Source: Serratia symbiotica
Lineage (GTDB): Bacteria; Pseudomonadota; Gammaproteobacteria; Enterobacterales; Enterobacteriaceae
Direction of reading: 5' to 3'
DNA: 64,000 bases
Assembly: GCF_000821185.2 (NCBI RefSeq)
Contig: NZ_CP050855.1
Location: forward strand, 2,790,001 to 2,854,000
Shown here: positions 28,571 through 38,454 of the stretch, piece by piece
How positions within the stretch are numbered: the stretch's first letter is position 1
Layout: every line of letters starts with the position of its first letter
Translations under genes and position numbers: made by a program
Notes under the pieces: model-generated
The model's database searches: none
Seen by the model: the letters and a program-made list of their open reading frames with translations, nothing else
Told to the model about the DNA's origin: nothing

Positions 28571-28701
28571 CCTATCCCATTAGGCTATTTTATTTGCCAT
28601 TTTGTACCTAAACAGTGCTCACCATCTTCACCTATTCCAGGTATGCTACGGTTGTTCTGTCCGTGTCCAAACTGGCTGTAACAATGTGCGTCGCGGGATA
28701 G
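28571..28701 (+). repeat. Palindromic intergenic repeat, copy A
   Basis: About 130 bp starting CCTATCCCATTAGGC and containing TTTTATTTGCCATTTTG, ending CGCGGGATAG. Two further copies lie in inverted orientation at 38168-38308 and 39004-39153. Outer ends are near-inverted repeats, like a small non-coding palindromic repeat family of enterobacteria. It fills the gap between the copper receptor terminator and the 3' end of the BvgS-like gene. Confidence 0.75.
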
Positions 28702-28704
28702 ACG

Positions 28705-31700
28705 CTAAGTTTCCTCCTCGCCCAGCTCACTCATACGCTGCCACAACACCTGTAGGAACTCCTCCGTTCGACTTAGCAACAGTGCCAACGTTTGTGCGTC
28801 ACATCGACCACCTTTATCTATCCTTAGGCAAACACGAATACCCGCCCGATAGTTTAACAGAGCGAACGCGCCTTGCAGGCGATGCGCGCAGCGAACAAGC
28901 AGTTGTGAAGAAGACGAGTTATTTTTAAGTACCGCAATATCTTCTTCTACCCCATGCCGCAGCGCCAACAACAACTTGATTTCTTGACTGCAATCATGCT
29001 GCGCTAAAGCCTGGAGTTCATAAAAATGCAGTGAATCCTCTTCTGTCGCCTGACGGTAATAGTGGTTAATCTCTGACAGCAATTTACGCTGCGTCATCGG
29101 CTTAATCAGCACGCCATTCATCCCCGCTTCTAGACACAGATCTTTTTCCGCAACGAAGGCATTCGCTGTACAACCCAAAATCAGTAACGGTGGCAATTGC
29201 CTTTCCTGCTCAATCTGTCTCAGGCGGCGTGCCAAGGTATAACCGTTCATCCGGGGCATCTGGCAGTCAGTGAGCACCATATCGAAATAGACCTGATTCA
29301 TCAGTTGCAGCGCTCTTTCACCACTTTCCGCCAGCGTGACCTGATGCCCTGAAGCGTCAAGTTGTAATGCCAATACCTGCAAGTTGGCAGCAGAATCGTC
29401 CACCAGTAAAATGTTCAGCGACTCCATCAACACCGGCCATTCGGCTTCCATTGGCCGCTGCGCGTGACTGCGTGTCAGCGGCAGCACCACCTTCACCCTT
29501 GTTCCCCCCTTAGGCGCGTGTTCGATGCTCAGCGCCCCCCCCATCAGTTCAGTCAACCGGGCGGAGATCGACAACCCTAATCCAGACCCGGCTTTGCCTG
29601 TGTGATGATGCCCTGCCTGCACGTAAGGCTGCAACACAGCCTGATGCATCTCCTGCGGTATGCCACAACCGCTGTCTGTCACCGTCAACGTCACCTCGTC
29701 ATGCTTGCTGGTGACCCACTCACGGCAATCGGCTCGCAGTTCCATACCGCCTTTGTCGGTGAATTTTATGCTGTTGCTCAACAAGTTATTGATGATTTGA
29801 GTCACAACCGTCACATCTAGCTCATAGTTCACACCTGAAGGCAAATTCAACTGCTGGCAAAAGGTTAACCCTTTCTCGGTTGCCCGTTGAGTGAAAGTGG
29901 CCACACAGTTTTCCAGCGTTTCAGTCAACGACGCGGGTTGCAGATGCAAGGTCATGCGCCCTGATTCGATCCGGGAGAAATCGAGCACATCGCCAATCAC
30001 CCCTTGCAGTGACATCGCCGCTTGCCAGGCGATCTGCAACTGTGGGGAAGAGACTTTTTTATGCACCTCCAAATCAAGAATGCCGATAATCGCATGTAAC
30101 GGCGTGCGGATTTCATGGCTCATTCGCGCCAGAAATGCTGATTTCTCTTGGCTGGCGTTTTCCGCTTTATCCCGTTCGTGCCTTAGCTCACGCGCCAACA
30201 GCTTGCGTTCGGTCACATCAAACCAACCGCCGATGATCCCTGGACTCACCCCTGTCGTATTGTTATATCCCTCTAGCCAAAGATAAACCTCCTTGCCTTG
30301 TCCTTTAATGACGATGCGCCGATCGGAAAAATGCGCCGGCTCGCCAGCCAAACAACGTAAGAACACCAGACTCAACTCTTTTTCATCTTGCGGTGATAGG
30401 AAGCAAAGCTCAGGTAGGGTTTGCCCGACCACTGGGGTATCTGGGTGTCCAAACTCACGGCAGAAATACAAGTTTGCTGCAGTAATGCGCATGGTGGGAT
30501 CGCAGATAAACATCGGTGTCGGCATATTGTTGAACAATATCTCCCAATCGCTCAGCAATGCCTGCAACCGCCCTTCAGCTTTTTGACGCAGCCTGATTTG
30601 GTGCGCGAGATAGCTGCCCCAAAATACCGAACTCAGCGCCACGATAAATAATACGCCAAACCATACCAGAACCCAGGGGGATATCTTATCGTCACTATTG
30701 GTCACGATATTGGCGACAGAAAGCCAACGCAGGCGCAGCATGCGTAGTTCATCCGGCCCCAGTGCCTCAATGCTTTTATTGAGGATGGTGAGCAGTTGCG
30801 GGTAATTAGGCAAAACGGCGTACAATTCGGGCTGATGGGCGTTTTTAAGCGCCTGGATGACAAGTCGGCTGCCATAACGGCTCGCCAATTGATAGTTGGC
30901 ACTGCCCAGGCTATCGAAGGTGGCGTCAACCGCACCAGCCAATACCATCTGGATAGCTTGATCCATAGTGTTGACCAGCACCACTGCAACATCTGGATGT
31001 TGTCTGATGGTGGCAAGCAAAGCATGGTCATGCAAGATCGCCACTCGAAGGTGCTTAAGCTGATCAAAGGTATAGGGGGCACTGTGTTCATTACGCGTGA
31101 TCATTACCCATTCGATCGTGCCTATCGGCTGGCTGAAATTGAGCCAGCCACGCCGCTGCGTCGTTGCCGCCAATGATGGGGTCATCTGCGCTTTACCGGC
31201 TTTCAGCAACGCCTTTACCGCAGGCAATCCATCAGCCGGAATAAAGTTGAAATGGAGGCCGTTTTTTTCACCCAGCAAACGCATCACATCCACGTCCAGG
31301 CCGATCAGCTCGTTATTTTTGTTGAGGAAAGAGTAAGGTGGAGCCATGCTGTTAATCGCCACATTGATCACCGAATGCTGACGCATCCAGTTTTCCTCTT
31401 GCGGAAGAAAACGGGGCGCAGCATTGTTATTACCCAACGCCAAGCCGGAGATCCAACGCTGGTAGATCTCGTTTTTTATCGTATGGGGAATGGTAGCCAA
31501 GATCGCGCTGATGCTATTTTCCACCCCAGCATCCGGCCTGCCGGAAAACCAGTGAAATTGTTCACCCATCGATTCTTCCCTGCGGTAGACCAATCCTGAC
31601 ACTGGGTGAAAAGCCTCCAGATTGGCTATCTGGAGCTGCCCATCCAGATAGCCGTCTACCTCCCCCTCAGCCACCGCTTTTATCGCTGCCTGTTGGCTTT

Positions 31701-32292
31701 TAGCCACTTCAACGCGTCGATAATAAGTTTGTAAGCGGATGACATCCTCTGCACTGATATCCGAGGCAACCATGATAGTCATTTCGGCGGGCTTGGTGTT
31801 CACGTTGGCATTGCGTACCATCAAGGCGTACGGTTGCACCAAAATGGGGTTCTTCTGGCTCGTTCGGCTGATCAGCGACGAGGATGACTGAATCAATAGC
31901 TGTATCTTTCCTTGCTGCAAAGCGTCGTTAGCCTGCGCCCAATTGCCATACAGCCGAAGTTCAACCGACCTTTTCAGCATGATCTCAAGCAAGCGTAAGT
32001 AATCGGCATAGATGCCTTCAATTTTTCCGTCCCAACGCCACATCAGCAACGGCGAGTCGCTACAGCTAAGTACACCGATCTTCAACGTGGGATATTGGGG
32101 CAACGTTTTCCCTCTCGGCACGGTCGGGAGTTCCGCGTCTTGAGCGACCCTCGAATAAAACGCCGCAGAACGCCCTTCTGGTGGCAATGTCTGCATATCA
32201 TCGACCGCAAACAGACGCTCGGCATGCCCCACAAATAGCAGCAACAGCAGCGCTAGCCACCGCCGTATTCTACGCGGTTGTTCCATCGTCAT
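28705..32292 (-). CDS. BvgS/EvgS-like hybrid sensor kinase
   Basis: Large inner-membrane sensor of 1195 residues. Order: signal peptide (about 1-29), two periplasmic Venus-flytrap domains (about 66-295 and 305-530), one membrane helix (about 535-560, WVLVWFGVLFIVALSSVFWG), PAS domain (about 580-705), HisKA with MSHEIRTPLHAI (His about 725), ATPase with NLLSNSIKF, DSGCGIP and GSGLGLSI, receiver with MVLTDCQMP (Asp about 1008) and HPt with CAHRLQGAF (His about 1135). Every phosphorelay residue is present. Its start overlaps the BvgA-like gene by four bases. It should pass phosphate to that regulator. Ligand and target genes are unknown; the chitin and secretion genes nearby are candidates only by position. 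Confidence 0.95.
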   Translation of the reverse strand: MTMEQPRRIRRWLALLLLLFVGHAERLFAVDDMQTLPPEGRSAAFYSRVAQDAELPTVPRGKTLPQYPTLKIGVLSCSDSPLLMWRWDGKIEGIYADYLRLLEIMLKRSVELRLYGNWAQANDALQQGKIQLLIQSSSSLISRTSQKNPILVQPYALMVRNANVNTKPAEMTIMVASDISAEDVIRLQTYYRRVEVAKSQQAAIKAVAEGEVDGYLDGQLQIANLEAFHPVSGLVYRREESMGEQFHWFSGRPDAGVENSISAILATIPHTIKNEIYQRWISGLALGNNNAAPRFLPQEENWMRQHSVINVAINSMAPPYSFLNKNNELIGLDVDVMRLLGEKNGLHFNFIPADGLPAVKALLKAGKAQMTPSLAATTQRRGWLNFSQPIGTIEWVMITRNEHSAPYTFDQLKHLRVAILHDHALLATIRQHPDVAVVLVNTMDQAIQMVLAGAVDATFDSLGSANYQLASRYGSRLVIQALKNAHQPELYAVLPNYPQLLTILNKSIEALGPDELRMLRLRWLSVANIVTNSDDKISPWVLVWFGVLFIVALSSVFWGSYLAHQIRLRQKAEGRLQALLSDWEILFNNMPTPMFICDPTMRITAANLYFCREFGHPDTPVVGQTLPELCFLSPQDEKELSLVFLRCLAGEPAHFSDRRIVIKGQGKEVYLWLEGYNNTTGVSPGIIGGWFDVTERKLLARELRHERDKAENASQEKSAFLARMSHEIRTPLHAIIGILDLEVHKKVSSPQLQIAWQAAMSLQGVIGDVLDFSRIESGRMTLHLQPASLTETLENCVATFTQRATEKGLTFCQQLNLPSGVNYELDVTVVTQIINNLLSNSIKFTDKGGMELRADCREWVTSKHDEVTLTVTDSGCGIPQEMHQAVLQPYVQAGHHHTGKAGSGLGLSISARLTELMGGALSIEHAPKGGTRVKVVLPLTRSHAQRPMEAEWPVLMESLNILLVDDSAANLQVLALQLDASGHQVTLAESGERALQLMNQVYFDMVLTDCQMPRMNGYTLARRLRQIEQERQLPPLLILGCTANAFVAEKDLCLEAGMNGVLIKPMTQRKLLSEINHYYRQATEEDSLHFYELQALAQHDCSQEIKLLLALRHGVEEDIAVLKNNSSSSQLLVRCAHRLQGAFALLNYRAGIRVCLRIDKGGRCDAQTLALLLSRTEEFLQVLWQRMSELGEEET

Positions 32293-32900
32293 AGCCCGAT
32301 CTGATGCAAAAAACGGTACAATTCCGCATCATTAGGCAGGTTCAGCTTTCTCATGGCACTGATTTTTTGTGCACTGATAGTTTGTTTGGTACGAAACAGG
32401 CGCGCAGCAATGTCATTAACACCCAATCCCTGGCCCAGCAATTTCATCACTTCCAGTTCCTTACCGGTCAGGCACTGTCCGACTGTCGCCCCACGAAACA
32501 TCTCGCTGAAGTAAGGAACATCACCCTCTTTGTTTCCCACGACGCCTTTTGCCAGTTCCTCCGACAAGCTGTTTTTATTCAGCACGGCCCTAACACGGTA
32601 GCCAGCCAGTAAAGAGAGCAGCCGCTGGTCTCTAATCATGGTGATCACTACGATCGGCAACGCCGGATATTGACTGTAAATCCTGCTGATCATGCGCACC
32701 CCGTCCTCCGTTTCACCCCCCGGCATGCTGAAATCGGTGATCAACAAATCCACCGTTTGAGATCCCAACAAGAAAAAAAGCGACTCAACGTCATATGCCT
32801 CACCTACGATCAAGTACTCTTCAGGCATTGCCGCCAACACCGCACGCAGCCCCAGCAAAAACACGGGGTGGTCATCGGCAATAATGACTCGGATCGCCAT
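32289..32900 (-). CDS. BvgA/EvgA-like response regulator
   Basis: 203 residues. Receiver with acidic pair IIADDHP, phospho-acceptor Asp in LLITDFSMPGG, Thr in VVITM and Lys in AVLNKNS, all present. C-terminal LuxR-type helix-turn-helix: LTGKELEVMKLLGQGL, RTKQTISAQKISAMRKLNL, similar in pattern to RcsB and EvgA. It lies between the MASE1-like membrane protein and the sensor kinase with 4-bp overlaps on the kinase side and a one-base contact on the other, so the three are one operon. Confidence 0.93.
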   Translation of the reverse strand: MAIRVIIADDHPVFLLGLRAVLAAMPEEYLIVGEAYDVESLFFLLGSQTVDLLITDFSMPGGETEDGVRMISRIYSQYPALPIVVITMIRDQRLLSLLAGYRVRAVLNKNSLSEELAKGVVGNKEGDVPYFSEMFRGATVGQCLTGKELEVMKLLGQGLGVNDIAARLFRTKQTISAQKISAMRKLNLPNDAELYRFLHQIGL

Positions 32901-34153
32901 TAGTTCTTCTCCAAATTGTCGTCACTTACCGTTTCATTTATGACGCCAACAATGCCAGCGCCGGGCTTACTGCGACAAGTGGCAAGCACGAGTATGGCTA
33001 GATTTTCACCTCCTTTCCCATCGGCAATGTGCACCCGTAGCGCTTGCGGGGAAGATGATACGGCATTTTTCAGTGCCTCTACAGCGGGACGATCGCCACA
33101 ATGGATCCACGCAAGCAGTTGTGGCCAGGTGGCAGGCGTTTGAGCTGATGAACACCAGCGATGACCCTCTTGCCAATCAAGCCACTGGCCCCCGTCCAAA
33201 TGAAATTGACTGAGCGATACCTCCCCTATTGCCACCTTCAACAGTAAGAAACGCATTTTCCAATACTGCCACCGCGCTGCCAAGGCCGATGAATAGCTGC
33301 AACACAACAATGCTGGCAGAGTCAGCGAGGCGCTGTACCAGGCCGCTATCAACACATTTTGCTGCGGGCTTGCCAATGGATTGACGAAAGGTCCCAGCTT
33401 ACAGAGCGCCACCCCCACGCTACCCACCGCACACAATGACAAAAATCCGCTCAGTATTAACAGATTGCCACTTAGCGCCAACAGCATTGGCAGGCAAAAA
33501 GAAAAGAATAACGCCACATGTTGCCAATGAATGCTGTCGTCAGACGGCCAGACGCCGCTAAACAAAATCGCTACTGCAGCTAACCCAGCGGCAGCCAAAA
33601 CGGCAGATTTCGCGTTTATTATCCACCTCTCTTTCAGTGTAATTAAATAAACGACAAAGAATGTCAACGGCAAGTAGCTCAGGACATAGCCCACAATGTT
33701 TAGCAAAGAAACCGTTCTATCGATCGGATAATCCAGCAAATAAAGCGTCCATTTGGTGATAAATCGCTCAATAATGCCACTTATCGTACACAGTGCGATC
33801 AACATGGCAATTTGCCGGATATCTTTGGGCGCTTTCATCGCACCATAAAAGAATTGCCAGATCAGCGCCACCATCATCATCATCAATGCATCAAATAGAG
33901 CGAAAATCAGCGAGACACTCACTGGACGTCCATAAAGTTGGCTCGCGGTGAGGTGGATCAGTAGACTGGTCGCCACCCATAACAACCAGCTGCGCGGGGC
34001 CAATGCGAAAAGTATTCCCTGCAATAAACCGCCAGGAAACCACACCAGCGAAGACAGGCTCCATACATCGCGAACCTGTAGGTTTAATAAGGCCAGCATA
34101 AAATCAATCTGGCTGAAGATCATCCAACTCAAGATCATGGTTTTTAATTTCAT
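32900..34153 (-). CDS. MASE1-like integral membrane sensor protein, first gene of the BvgAS-like operon
   Basis: 417 residues with eight or more membrane helices in the first ~300 residues (PGGLLQGILFALAPRSW, GYVLSYLPLTFFVVYLI, FFSFCLPMLLALSGNLLIL), a pattern like the MASE1 sensory domain. The last ~110 residues are soluble, with no visible GGDEF, EAL or kinase motif. MASE1 is usually fused to such outputs; here it stands alone and is followed without a gap by a BvgA-like regulator and a BvgS-like kinase. A role as accessory sensor of that phosphorelay is inferred. Start ATG 34153. Confidence 0.75.
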   Translation of the reverse strand: MKLKTMILSWMIFSQIDFMLALLNLQVRDVWSLSSLVWFPGGLLQGILFALAPRSWLLWVATSLLIHLTASQLYGRPVSVSLIFALFDALMMMMVALIWQFFYGAMKAPKDIRQIAMLIALCTISGIIERFITKWTLYLLDYPIDRTVSLLNIVGYVLSYLPLTFFVVYLITLKERWIINAKSAVLAAAGLAAVAILFSGVWPSDDSIHWQHVALFFSFCLPMLLALSGNLLILSGFLSLCAVGSVGVALCKLGPFVNPLASPQQNVLIAAWYSASLTLPALLCCSYSSALAARWQYWKMRFLLLKVAIGEVSLSQFHLDGGQWLDWQEGHRWCSSAQTPATWPQLLAWIHCGDRPAVEALKNAVSSSPQALRVHIADGKGGENLAILVLATCRSKPGAGIVGVINETVSDDNLEKN

Positions 34154-34195
34154 CTAAGGAATAACTCTATCATTATGCAAGCAGTAAACTATGCG

Positions 34196-34560
34196 GGTGA
34201 GGCCTCTAATTGGTTGGATCTGTTGTACAATACGGTTTGTGAGGTTTCTCATAGCCAGCGTTAATGTTCATTGTCCCCGTTGTGATCCTGCTCTGATTTA
34301 CCGTCATGGTCAGAACCCTAAAGGCCAGGAGCGCTTCCGCTGTCATGAGTGCCAGTGTATATTCAAATTCCAGCTACCCTACACATATCAGAATAGAAAG
34401 CCCGGTGTTAAAGAGCAAATCGTTGATGTGGCGCTGGGGTTCGCGATACAGCAACAATGCTTAACATCGGTATCAACTCGGTTATCCGTACTTTAAAAAC
34501 TCGCGCCGAAGCGAATAATCTCTTTGCCCATCGCCCATGCAGATGACCCCCTTGTATCTT
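34196..34560 (+). pseudogene. IS1-family remnant: left end and broken insA
   Basis: GGTGAGGC at 34196 matches the start of an IS1 terminal repeat. The insA frame begins where ATG is expected with ATA (34251), then reads ASVNVHCPRCDPALIYRHG, ERFRCHECQ and KPGVKEQIVDVA, the zinc-finger part of IS1 InsA. It shifts frame after LGFAIQQQ; the downstream frame holds LNIGINSVIRTLKTR. insB and the right end are absent. Confidence 0.85.
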
Positions 34561-34700
34561 GAAATTTAGTTACTATAGTGATGAATGGATTTGGCACAGC
34601 GTATGCAACCCGACTCCCCGTGGGGTTTTAAGCCCGTAATTAAGCGACTGACGCATACGTTGAGCCACTCATCTGTAACCCGAACCGTTTTCCGTATTCC

Positions 34701-34934
34701 ATGACGTATTTGCAAGGAGGGGCAATAACGAGTCTGCCAAATCCACTTTGTGTGAGCATTAATGTTTCCAAGGCAACGCTGGACATCGCTGCCAACAGTG
34801 ATATTGCACAGTTTACGGTCAGTAATGACTCTGACAGCTTTGATGTCATTATTGCCGGACTGAGGCCGTCGCGCTGGTTTTGATGGAGGCCACGGGTGGG
34901 CTAGATGACCGGAATACTGTTAGGGCAAGAAGCC
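34701..34934 (+). pseudogene. IS110-family transposase, N-terminal fragment
   Basis: The segment CVSINVSKATLDIAANSD followed by FTVSND matches the start of IS110 (DEDD) transposases, where GIDVSK carries the first catalytic Asp; here it reads SINVSK, so that Asp is Asn. Only about 60 residues remain before the sequence runs into the IS2-like element near 34935. Confidence 0.75.
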
Positions 34935-35172
34935 CAGTCTGCTGTTCAAGTGGAAAAAGCAGTACCAGGAAGGCTGTCTCGCGGCAGTAGCTGTTGGTGA
35001 AGAGGTCGTTCCTGCTTCAGCGTTAGCCACCGCTGTGAAACAAATCCGTGAGCTTCAGCGCCTTCTGGGTAAGAAAACAATGGAGAACGAGAGCCTGAAA
35101 GAAGCGGTGGAGTGCGGTCAGTCGCGAAAATGGATAGCGCATGCGCCCTGGTTACCAAAGGACAAAGAATAG
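34935..35172 (+). pseudogene. IS2-like OrfA, 3' fragment
   Basis: Reads [47 protein letters not shown] and [13 protein letters not shown] before TAG at 35170-35172, matching the C-terminal half of IS2 OrfA (leucine-zipper region). The N-terminal helix-turn-helix is missing. Confidence 0.85.
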
Positions 35173-36011
35173 CACAGGTTAGCCGGGCTTTAGGCGTGTC
35201 GCGTGCGCAGTTATCCCTTCGGGTCGATCGTCCCGTCGGCTGGCAGGACGGGCGCTGTAACAGACGGAATGAGGAAGCAGATGCACAACTGCTGCCGCGT
35301 ATCCTCGCGATCATCAGCGATATGCCGGGTTATGGCTATCGACGGGGGTGGGCGATACTGCGGAAACAGTCGCGCAATGAAGGGCTTCCTCCCGTGAATG
35401 CCAAACGGGTTTATCGTGTGATGAGTGAGAACCGCCTGTTGCTGCTGCACGACAAACCACAATGTCCGCAGCGGGAGCATAATGGTAAAGTCGCGGTGGC
35501 AGAAAGCGAGTTGCGCTGGTGTTCAGATGGCGTCGAGTTCGGCTGTGATGATGGCAAAAAGCTGCGGGTGACGTTCGCGCTGGACTGCTGCGACAGAGAA
35601 ACCATAGACAGGGCTGCCAGCACAGGGGGTTACGACAGCCGCACGGTACAGGATGTGATGCTGGGTGCAGTGGAAAAGCGGTTCGGTAATCAGTTAGCGG
35701 AAAAATCAATCCAGTGGCTGACGGACAACGGTTCGGCTTATGTAGCGCATGAAACTCGCTGGTTCGCGAGGGAACTGAATCTGGAGCCGTGCACAACAGC
35801 AGTGAGCAGTCCACAGAGCAACGGTATGGCTGAACGGTTCGTAAAAACGATGAAAAGTGGCTATATCACCTTCATGCCAAAACCGGATGTGAGAACGGCG
35901 TTGATAAACCTGGCGGCAGCGTTCGAGCATTACAATGAAAACCATTCACACAGTGCCCTGGGATACCTCTCGCCGAGGGAATACCGGAGCCAGCGGATAA
36001 CGTTAACTTAG
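35130..36011 (+). CDS. IS2-like transposase OrfB
   Basis: About 293 residues from ATG 35130 ([11 protein letters not shown], matching the IS2 OrfB start; an in-frame ATG at 35112 exists). HTH segment then the rve core with [15 protein letters not shown] (Asp), [14 protein letters not shown] (Asp) and [13 protein letters not shown] (Glu), plus [12 protein letters not shown] at the end. The frame is open, but its partner orfA is truncated, so the OrfAB transposase cannot be made here. Confidence 0.9.
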   Translation: MDSACALVTKGQRIAQVSRALGVSRAQLSLRVDRPVGWQDGRCNRRNEEADAQLLPRILAIISDMPGYGYRRGWAILRKQSRNEGLPPVNAKRVYRVMSENRLLLLHDKPQCPQREHNGKVAVAESELRWCSDGVEFGCDDGKKLRVTFALDCCDRETIDRAASTGGYDSRTVQDVMLGAVEKRFGNQLAEKSIQWLTDNGSAYVAHETRWFARELNLEPCTTAVSSPQSNGMAERFVKTMKSGYITFMPKPDVRTALINLAAAFEHYNENHSHSALGYLSPREYRSQRITLT

Positions 36012-36288
36012 AGACAAAAGCTGTCTGGATATAGCAGGTCAAGATCAGAAAAACACATAATTCTACTAATTAGATGCATCACCAAATAAAGATAGTTCTT
36101 ATAAGTGTCGACAATCCCCCCTATCAACAGTTCTTTATTCCCAATACTAGAACAATAAGAAAAATTATATTATGTGGACAGCTACTACAGATATAGCTGC
36201 CTTGACATATAGTTTGCTCTCTTTTCAGATTTAAACGGTTTTCGCTCTTAGTATGTTTAATTTACGTTTAAAATTAAAAGGATGCTCT

Positions 36289-38058
36289 ATGAAGAAAATG
36301 ACTGCTTTCCTACTTATCAGCAGTGCGCTGCTCACACCCTCAGCTTTTTCCGCTCAAGATAATCGAGCTATTAGCTATCTAACTTCTTGGGGAGTTCCAG
36401 AAAAAGCAGAAAAAGAAATAACACGCAGCCGCATTGACACCTTGCTGTTGTCCTTCGGCCAGTGGGATGCAAACGGGAATATTCAAATCTCAGACGAGAT
36501 GGCTAACATTCCTACCAATTCCTATTGGATCCCTTCCTCTTACTTAACTTGGACGCAATTCAAACATGATAATCCGAGCCGAAAAATCATGGTGGCGTTC
36601 GGTGGCCAAAATTATGAATCTATCTGGGCCTACCTCACTACCCCTGAAAGCCGTGAAAAGATTGCTCAAGGCCTGGTGAATTTACTGAGCAAGGATTTCC
36701 CGGTATTCAAAAAATTGGAAGGGAACGGTCAATACCAGAAAGTCGCTAGCATCCAACTGGACGGGATCGATTTTGATTTTGAAAAAGCGGCGCGTGTGAC
36801 GCCGGAAGAGAATGCCAATCTGTTGGATCTGGCTAAGCGCGTGCGTCAAAAAACCATGGCGTTGCCGAGCAAAAAGCTGCTGAGCCTGACAACCTATCAT
36901 GTGGGTGCCGATCCGCTGGAATGCGCTAATCCGGCAATATCCCAGAATTGCTCCTATGTCGAACCAGCCCGCTCCAGTCACCATGGCGAAGTGCTGCCGA
37001 TCCTTGAAAAGGGCAAAAACATTTTCGACTTCTTTAATGTTATGGCTTATGACGCGGGCAAATACTTTAAATTCGATGTCGCGATGAATAACTATGCACG
37101 CGCCGTTGGCAATCCAGCGAAAATTATTCTGGGTTCGACCATCAATGCCCAATGGGGGCCTGAGGGGAACTTTTTCGAAAGTTATCAAAATAACATAGAG
37201 CGCGCAGCGTGGCAGGCGCGTAATAACTTCGGTGGTTTCTTCGTCTGGACTTTGGGTGCAAACAATCACAGCATCTCTTTCGTCGATCAGATCAATTACC
37301 TTAACGCGATGAAAGAAGCGGCCAACGAAGCCACAGGCCATGACAACTCAGTGAAGCCTTCCGCCCCCACTGAGCTGAAAGCGACAGTCGAAAATGGCAC
37401 CATCTCACTGAGTTGGCACGCACCAATAGGTAAAGACGTGGTAGGTTACCAAATCTACCGGGATGGCGTTAACTATAGCAGTGCCTCCAGCACCCATTGG
37501 GTTGAGCAGTCCGCACAACCCAATGTGGAGTATCGTTACTTGGTTAAAGCCAGGGATGCCGCAGGTAACCTTTCTGACGCCAGTAACGAGGTGGTGGAGA
37601 AAATCCAGCAGTCCGCAGAGCAGATAAAACCGAACACACCGGTGGGCCTGCACGTGGTATCTGCCGCTAAAAACAGCCTGAGCATCAAGTGGGAACCAGT
37701 GACCAACGTAACGATCAGGCACTATCACGTCTGGCGCGACAGTGTAGAGCTGCGGACTGTGACCGACAACCAATTTCTGGATACTGGCTTGGCCGCAGGT
37801 AAAACCTACACCTACCACATCATTGCAGAAAGCGATACTGGGGTTATGTCTCTAGCCAGCAGCACGTTGCGGGTGAAAACACACAATGACCCGGTGATAC
37901 CAGAAGCCACAGAAAGCGACTGGAAGGTCGGTGTCAATTATAAGAGAGGCGATTTTGTTACTTACCAGGGTAAAAAATACGTTTGTCTACAAAGTCATAT
38001 GGCCATGGCGCATTGGAATCCCGGCGTAGCGCAATCCTTGTGGCAAACCGTGCCATAA
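36289..38058 (+). CDS. Secreted GH18 chitinase with two FnIII domains and a CBM5/12
   Basis: Hydrolyses chitin by substrate-assisted catalysis. 589 residues from ATG 36289, chosen because AAAAGGA precedes it and a signal peptide follows (residues 1-22, cut at FSA-QD); an upstream in-frame ATG (36253) lacks these. GH18 domain about 25-350 with the catalytic motif DGIDFDFE (about 158-165) and MAYDAGKYF. Two fibronectin type III domains (about 360-445 and 455-540) and a C-terminal CBM5/12 (YKRGDFVTYQGKKYVC, HWNPG). This order resembles Serratia ChiC-type chitinases. The AT-rich 240 bp upstream should contain its promoter. Works with the LPMOs at 11085-13059. Confidence 0.95.
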   Translation: MKKMTAFLLISSALLTPSAFSAQDNRAISYLTSWGVPEKAEKEITRSRIDTLLLSFGQWDANGNIQISDEMANIPTNSYWIPSSYLTWTQFKHDNPSRKIMVAFGGQNYESIWAYLTTPESREKIAQGLVNLLSKDFPVFKKLEGNGQYQKVASIQLDGIDFDFEKAARVTPEENANLLDLAKRVRQKTMALPSKKLLSLTTYHVGADPLECANPAISQNCSYVEPARSSHHGEVLPILEKGKNIFDFFNVMAYDAGKYFKFDVAMNNYARAVGNPAKIILGSTINAQWGPEGNFFESYQNNIERAAWQARNNFGGFFVWTLGANNHSISFVDQINYLNAMKEAANEATGHDNSVKPSAPTELKATVENGTISLSWHAPIGKDVVGYQIYRDGVNYSSASSTHWVEQSAQPNVEYRYLVKARDAAGNLSDASNEVVEKIQQSAEQIKPNTPVGLHVVSAAKNSLSIKWEPVTNVTIRHYHVWRDSVELRTVTDNQFLDTGLAAGKTYTYHIIAESDTGVMSLASSTLRVKTHNDPVIPEATESDWKVGVNYKRGDFVTYQGKKYVCLQSHMAMAHWNPGVAQSLWQTVP

Positions 38059-38071
38059 GCGCCCCCAGATA

Positions 38072-38091
38072 AGCCGGTATGGAAACCGGCT
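38072..38091 (+). terminator. Hairpin behind the chitinase gene
   Basis: AGCCGG / CCGGCT stem with an eight-base loop, 14 bp behind the chitinase stop and followed by the AT-rich run ATTAATTTA. Modest stability. Confidence 0.55.
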
Positions 38092-38167
38092 ATTAATTTA
38101 GTCATGAAGGGATGACTGTAATAATCAGAGCGGGTATGCCACACAGCAACCGCAGGATGACTAAGAT

Positions 38168-38308
38168 CCTATCCCACTAGGCGTACATTTGTTACAGCTA
38201 GTTAGGACACAGACAGCGCGCAACAACCATAGCGTAGATAGAGAGCGTCAGAGTTGCGATCACTGCCCAAGTCCAAAATGGCAAATCAAGATCGCCTAAT
38301 GGGATAGG
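38168..38308 (-). repeat. Palindromic intergenic repeat, copy B
   Basis: Ends CCTATCCCACTAGGCG and CGCCTAATGGGATAGG are near-perfect inverted repeats. Inside, read on the reverse strand, it contains TTTGCCATTTTGGAC, as in copies A and C. About 141 bp, non-coding, lying between the chitinase and cytochrome b561 genes. Confidence 0.8.
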
Positions 38309-38454
38309 TTCTAAGGCGTATGGGGTAAATTATCCCCCTACACGATTATTCTATCCAGTTGGGCAACCGTTCATTATCAATTTGGCGGGCACCCCAATCC
38401 CATATCAGTAAAAATATATTCAGTATATAGCGATAGCTTTTTTTAGGGGTATTT

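Larger units (their letters stand above)
34935..36047 (+). mobile_element. IS2-like (IS3 family) element, left part missing
   Basis: Contains the 3' end of orfA, a complete-looking orfB and a right end (TGTCTGGATATAGCAGGTCA, 36022-36041 and a few bases on) that resembles the IS2 right terminal repeat. The left end and most of orfA have been replaced by the IS110 fragment, so the element cannot transpose by itself. Confidence 0.85.
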
